A stretch of DNA of 9,100 nt, from positions 1-9,100 of the forward strand of contig JAKAQT010000062.1 in assembly GCA_021819605.1 (NCBI GenBank), given 5' to 3'. The stretch is from Thermoplasmata archaeon. Lineage in GTDB: Archaea; Thermoplasmatota; Thermoplasmata; Thermoplasmatales; Thermoplasmataceae. Both the position numbers and the translations under genes were made by a program. The notes beneath the pieces were generated by a model. It was not told the origin of the DNA. It worked only from the letters and a program-made list of their open reading frames with translations, and searched no databases. Shown here piece after piece: positions 7,105-9,100 of the stretch. How positions within the stretch are numbered: position 1 is the stretch's first letter; the number at the start of each line of letters is the position of its first letter.

Positions 7105-7272
7105 TCACGGCCCTGTAAATCCGCAGTGATCGCAAACATAGGCAGTGGAATGCTCTCTGCATTCCTTGCATCTTCCGATCAGCTCTTCTCCGCATGACGG
7201 ACACTCGAATATTGAATAGCCGGTCTCTACCAGTCCAACCCCGCAGGAAGTGCAAGTCTCTTTGTATCTCAT
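7105..7272 (-). CDS. Small double zinc-ribbon protein (predicted RNA-binding, COG2888/HVO_2753 type)
   Basis: A 55-residue protein with four CxxC knuckles: Cys7/Cys10, Cys24/Cys27, Cys35/Cys38 and Cys47/Cys50. This is the pattern of the archaeal mini zinc-finger family annotated as RNA-binding proteins with a role in translation, and the haloarchaeal member HVO_2753 binds two zincs. The molecular role is not settled. The start is the ATG at 7272 giving MRYKETCTSCG. The frame is open for 51 more codons upstream, but that extension has low-complexity polar sequence unlike the family and would run across the TATA-like box. It is four bases upstream of aEF-1beta and heads the operon, in line with a translation function. 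Confidence 0.88.
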   Translation of the reverse strand: MRYKETCTSCGVGLVETGYSIFECPSCGEELIGRCKECREHSTAYVCDHCGFTGP

Positions 7273-7304
7273 CTTAATCAGTTTCTCTCTTCCAGATTGC
7301 CTTG

Positions 7305-7316
7305 TAATATTAATAA
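7305..7316 (-). promoter_or_regulatory. Candidate TATA box for the zinc-ribbon/aEF-1beta operon
   Basis: On the minus strand TTATTAATATTA is centred about 38 bases before the zinc-ribbon ATG. That would start the mRNA about 11-12 bases upstream of it. The box is nearly symmetric, so it could also serve the plus strand, where transcription would begin near 7338 and run through the hairpin cluster. Confidence 0.5.
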
Positions 7317-7374
7317 TGTTCTCGGTCGAAGGTTGTTTCCTGAAGTTGTTCATTCCGGGTAACCATGATCTCTT

Positions 7375-7444
7375 GCCTGATGCAGGCTCGCCTGGGATTT
7401 GGCTCCCGTCTTTGTACGGGATCAAACTGCATTATTTCATGCAG
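7375..7444. other. Cluster of three perfect hairpins, possible structured RNA
   Basis: Within the 209-base gap between divergent genes lie three inverted repeats in a row: GCCTG-ATG-CAGGC (7375-7387), TCCCGT-CTTTGT-ACGGGA (7404-7421) and CTGCAT-TATTTC-ATGCAG (7427-7444). The first ATGCAG (7380-7385) can also pair with CTGCAT (7427-7432), enclosing the second hairpin, so two exclusive folds are possible. GGGA at 7395-7398 competes similarly for TCCC at 7404-7407. I see no tRNA features (no T-loop consensus, no acceptor stem) and no clear C/D boxes. It could be a small RNA, a leader, or protein-binding sites; the strand is unknown. Confidence 0.35.
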
Positions 7445-7448
7445 GAGC

Positions 7449-7460
7449 GATAAGATAATT
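7449..7460 (+). promoter_or_regulatory. Candidate TATA box for the 85-residue gene
   Basis: GATAAGATAATT is centred about 27 bases before the ATG at 7482. The intervening TTCATCTTCGGCATACTGAATC has no Shine-Dalgarno, so a leaderless transcript starting at the ATG is the simplest reading. If so, the adjacent hairpins lie upstream of this promoter and are not its leader. Confidence 0.45.
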
Positions 7461-7481
7461 TCATCTTCGGCATACTGAATC

Positions 7482-7739
7482 ATGGATAACATCTACGCCA
7501 TATTCGCTGACAACAACGGCAAAGTCAGGGAAAAACTTGAAAATCACTTTATTGCATCCCAGAATCCCCTGTATATTGGCATCATCCTGAAACCCTCCCA
7601 TGGTGCCTGGATCAGGATGTCGAGGGCAAAGGCTGTGGTGCTTGAGATCGACGGAAAGCCAGGCGAGTTCTCAGTTCCATACAGGATAGAGGTTGGAGAG
7701 AACAGCATCTTCTTCCTGAAACCCAGGGAAGATGCTTAA
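7482..7739 (+). CDS. Unrecognised 85-residue protein
   Basis: I do not recognise this protein. It begins MDNIYAIFADNNGKVREKL and ends in SIFFLKPREDA. It has no cysteine, no signal peptide and no membrane segment. The N-terminal third looks helical. The rest alternates short hydrophobic strands (YIGIILKP, AVVLEIDG, SIFFLKP) with charged turns, as in a small beta-rich fold. Support for a real gene is its regular soluble composition, a leaderless-type promoter, and its fit between divergent and convergent neighbours without meaningful overlap. Its TAA (7737-7739) shares the palindrome TTAA with the TAA of the convergent metallopeptidase gene. A long inverted repeat covers its last eleven codons. 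Confidence 0.7.
   Translation: MDNIYAIFADNNGKVREKLENHFIASQNPLYIGIILKPSHGAWIRMSRAKAVVLEIDGKPGEFSVPYRIEVGENSIFFLKPREDA
7704..7736. repeat. Inverted repeat at the convergent 3' junction
   Basis: AGCATCTTC (7704-7712) is a perfect inverted repeat of GAAGATGCT (7728-7736). Inside, CCTG (7715-7718) pairs with CAGG (7724-7727) around the loop AAACC, so the stem is 13 pairs with one two-base bulge (TT, 7713-7714). The repeat ends at the shared stop palindrome of the two convergent genes. No T-run follows on either strand. It could shape or protect both mRNA 3' ends, or limit read-through between the genes. Confidence 0.6.
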
Positions 7740-8350
7740 AGGATAACGAAACCAACCAGAACAGTCATGAAGATAAGTACTGCGAATACCACAGCAAATG
7801 TTCTGAAATCCCATCTCATTACCTTTGCCCCATCCAGAGGGCCTATTGGAATCATGTTGAATGCCCCAAGATAGAAGTTAAGAAAACTGATCTCCAGTAT
7901 TATGCCGCCGAGACCCCTGATCAGGATACCCAGCAGGGAAAGCAGAAGGAACACGAAGCCTGCCAGAAGGTTAAACCCAGGGCCGGCAAGTGCAGTCTTT
8001 CCTATTTTCTCATTTCCGTAAACACCTGCAATATTAACTGCACCCGGGGCTGCAAGGATCACACCGAAGAACGAGGTTATGAGTGCCATCAGAATTCCTA
8101 TGGGCCAGAGCCTGAATTCTGCCCATCCCCCGTAATTCCTTGCCACCTGCCTGTGCGAAAGCTCATGCCCAAGGAAGGCTATTCCCACAGCAATAAAGCT
8201 CACAATTATGGTTCTTGCGGCAACAAGGGCAGGCACATGATAGCCGCTGTCAGCAAAGCTGGCGATAGAGAATGCAAATCCCAAAACAAGAAGAGCCAGC
8301 AGAATATCCTGTGTTTCCCTTTTCATGTTTCCAAAGCCGTAGTAGTTCAA
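7736..8350 (-). CDS. M50 (site-2-protease-like) membrane zinc metallopeptidase
   Basis: Polytopic membrane protein of 204 residues with the catalytic signatures of intramembrane metalloproteases. HELSH (62-66) is the HExxH zinc motif, sitting in a hydrophobic helix. The second motif is NMIPIGPLDG (165-174), whose Asp173 would be the third zinc ligand. About five or six membrane helices are visible (about 15-31, 44-61, 83-103, 125-147, 151-168, 184-203). There is no PDZ domain, as in compact archaeal members; the substrate is unknown. The start is a TTG at 8350 directly after the upstream TGA, supported by GGGGAG five bases before. An internal ATG at 8326 (residue 9) lacks a good ribosome site. 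Cotranscription with the helical-repeat gene is likely. Confidence 0.82.
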   Translation of the reverse strand: MNYYGFGNMKRETQDILLALLVLGFAFSIASFADSGYHVPALVAARTIIVSFIAVGIAFLGHELSHRQVARNYGGWAEFRLWPIGILMALITSFFGVILAAPGAVNIAGVYGNEKIGKTALAGPGFNLLAGFVFLLLSLLGILIRGLGGIILEISFLNFYLGAFNMIPIGPLDGAKVMRWDFRTFAVVFAVLIFMTVLVGFVIL

Positions 8351-9100
8351 TCAGACTCCCCTTTCCTCATTCATTCTGGAAATGTATTCCATGAGCGTAA
8401 TGACATCCAGTGCTTCAGATATGCCAATCTGAAGATAAAATGCCACGTTCAGCGGCTCCTGTCTCACGTTATCCTTGATTGCCCTCTTAAGGAGCCTCAG
8501 GAGAACGTCATTCTTGGTCTGTGCGTGCCTGGCTATATCCATCTGGTCATGAATGTATATGTACAGATTCCTGGCTATTATGGGGTCTCTCCTGTCCAGA
8601 TTATTGAATATAACTGCAATGGTCATGTCATTGATGTTATCCAGGGGATAGTTCCTGACCGCCTTCTGTATGACATCGCGTGAAAGCAGCTCATATTTTT
8701 CCTCATTTATGTCAAAATAATACTCTCTGCTGTCAAGAAAGGCAAACACATCCTCAATCTTCTCGATGGGAATATCAGCTTTGTAAAATGCCTCCTTCTT
8801 GTCGAATTTTTTCTTTGCCTTGTACTCCACCTTCAGGAGCCTGCTGACATATAGCAGAGTTTCCACAAACTCTTTCCTTGACCTGAGATCCTCCATCAAT
8901 TCTCCGTGGATATCCTTCTTCAGAAGAGTCCCCTCATATCGGCTCATAATCTTCTCTGCCATGTCAAAGTCGTCGGTTTCAATATAACTCCTGATAACGT
9001 ACTGCAGGCTCTTATCATCAACGTATTTCGGGTTTGTCTCATAGAATTTTTTTATGGCATCATAGTCCCGATCTTCGTAGTACAGGCGGAGCAGAATATT
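8351..9100 (-). CDS. Helical-repeat (TPR-like) protein, N-terminus outside window
   Basis: The frame is open from the right edge to a TGA at 8351-8353, giving 249 visible residues. The ATG at 8962 is internal, since the 46 codons before it encode coherent protein of the same character. The first 60 or so visible residues contain helix pairs with TPR-like spacing (LYYEDRDYDAIKKFYETNP, then YVIRSYIETDDFDMAEKIM), where a small residue after D-x-D/A matches the TPR pattern. The remainder is predicted all-helical and highly charged, with many Tyr, Asp and Lys, and I do not recognise a family. It has no cysteine and no membrane segment. A scaffold or adaptor role is plausible from the repeats only. 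Its stop abuts the TTG start of the membrane peptidase. Confidence 0.75.
   Translation of the reverse strand, partial: NILLRLYYEDRDYDAIKKFYETNPKYVDDKSLQYVIRSYIETDDFDMAEKIMSRYEGTLLKKDIHGELMEDLRSRKEFVETLLYVSRLLKVEYKAKKKFDKKEAFYKADIPIEKIEDVFAFLDSREYYFDINEEKYELLSRDVIQKAVRNYPLDNINDMTIAVIFNNLDRRDPIIARNLYIYIHDQMDIARHAQTKNDVLLRLLKRAIKDNVRQEPLNVAFYLQIGISEALDVITLMEYISRMNEERGV
8356..8361 (-). promoter_or_regulatory. Shine-Dalgarno deciding the TTG start of the M50 gene
   Basis: On the minus strand GGGGAG is followed by TCTGA and then TTG. The spacing of five bases is suitable, and the site lies in the last codons of the upstream gene. It makes the TTG a better start than the ATG 24 bases further in, and suggests translational coupling. 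Confidence 0.55.

Noticed and set aside
7101..7139. Longer aEF-1beta start adding 13 residues.
   Set aside because: It would overlap the zinc-ribbon gene and precede the conserved MGDV start. The 88-residue form matches the family.
7273..7425. N-terminal extension of the zinc-ribbon frame (51 extra codons).
   Set aside because: The extension is polar and unlike the compact four-CxxC family, and crosses the TATA-like box. The ATG at 7272 gives the expected 55-residue protein.
7321..7480. Possible tRNA or C/D box RNA in the hairpin cluster.
   Set aside because: No T-loop consensus, seven-pair acceptor stem or paired C and D boxes could be placed, so only generic structure is reported.
8153..8683. 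176-codon plus-strand open frame.
   Set aside because: It lies antisense across the junction of two well-supported minus-strand genes and shows no family or sensible composition.
8960..8962. ATG at 8962 as the start of the helical-repeat gene.
   Set aside because: The same frame stays open to the window edge with TPR-like sequence, so the gene is simply cut by the edge.
1..9100. CRISPR array, insertion sequence, prophage or defence system.
   Set aside because: No regularly spaced repeats, transposase, integrase, terminal repeats or nuclease genes are visible. The genes are conserved housekeeping with uniform composition by eye.

Overview
The window reads as a gene-dense stretch of an archaeal chromosome, most likely from the Thermoplasmata (Thermoplasmatales relatives). 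TiaS, which makes agmatidine in tRNA-Ile2, occurs only in archaea. Archaeal-type Trm5, aEF-1beta, an archaeal small four-CxxC zinc ribbon, an AK6/Fap7-type kinase and an archaetidylinositol-phosphate-synthase-like enzyme agree with this. G+C is moderate by eye, AGG/AGA and ATA codons are common, and several starts have no Shine-Dalgarno but a TATA-like box about 25-30 bases upstream, which fits leaderless transcription. The order-level assignment is inference.

Layout, left to right. (1) 1-1020, plus strand: the tail of an unidentified gene overlaps trm5 by ATGA. (2) 1116-4303, plus strand: a tight four-gene unit of uppS (cis-prenyl diphosphate synthase), tiaS, an AK6-like kinase and a CDP-alcohol phosphatidyltransferase. 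Its junctions are abutting, a 4-base overlap and a 6-base gap. (3) 4279-5652, minus strand: a phosphoglucosamine/phosphomannomutase, convergent with unit 2 and overlapping it by 25 bases. (4) 5743-7272, minus strand: a probable operon of a 55-residue zinc-ribbon protein, aEF-1beta and a membrane family-2 glycosyltransferase, closed by a hairpin plus T7 terminator. (5) 7273-7481: a 209-base divergent intergenic region with three perfect hairpins. (6) 7482-7739, plus strand: an unrecognised 85-residue protein. (7) 7736-9100, minus strand: an M50 site-2-protease-like membrane metallopeptidase with a TTG start, preceded by a helical-repeat gene running off the right edge.

Two themes run through the window. 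One is decoding and translation: m1G37 by Trm5, agmatidine by TiaS, aEF-1beta, and the zinc ribbon. The other is envelope lipid and sugar supply: the polyprenyl carrier from UppS, the phospholipid headgroup enzyme, hexosamine-1-phosphate from the mutase, and the membrane glycosyltransferase. Their interleaving may be plain operon economy.

I see no mobile element, CRISPR array, phage gene, rRNA or tRNA. Most of the window is conserved housekeeping. The least explained parts are the structured intergenic region, the orphan 85-residue gene, and the long inverted repeat at that gene's 3' end, where it shares a TTAA stop palindrome with the M50 gene. I found no convincing evidence of a new multi-gene system.
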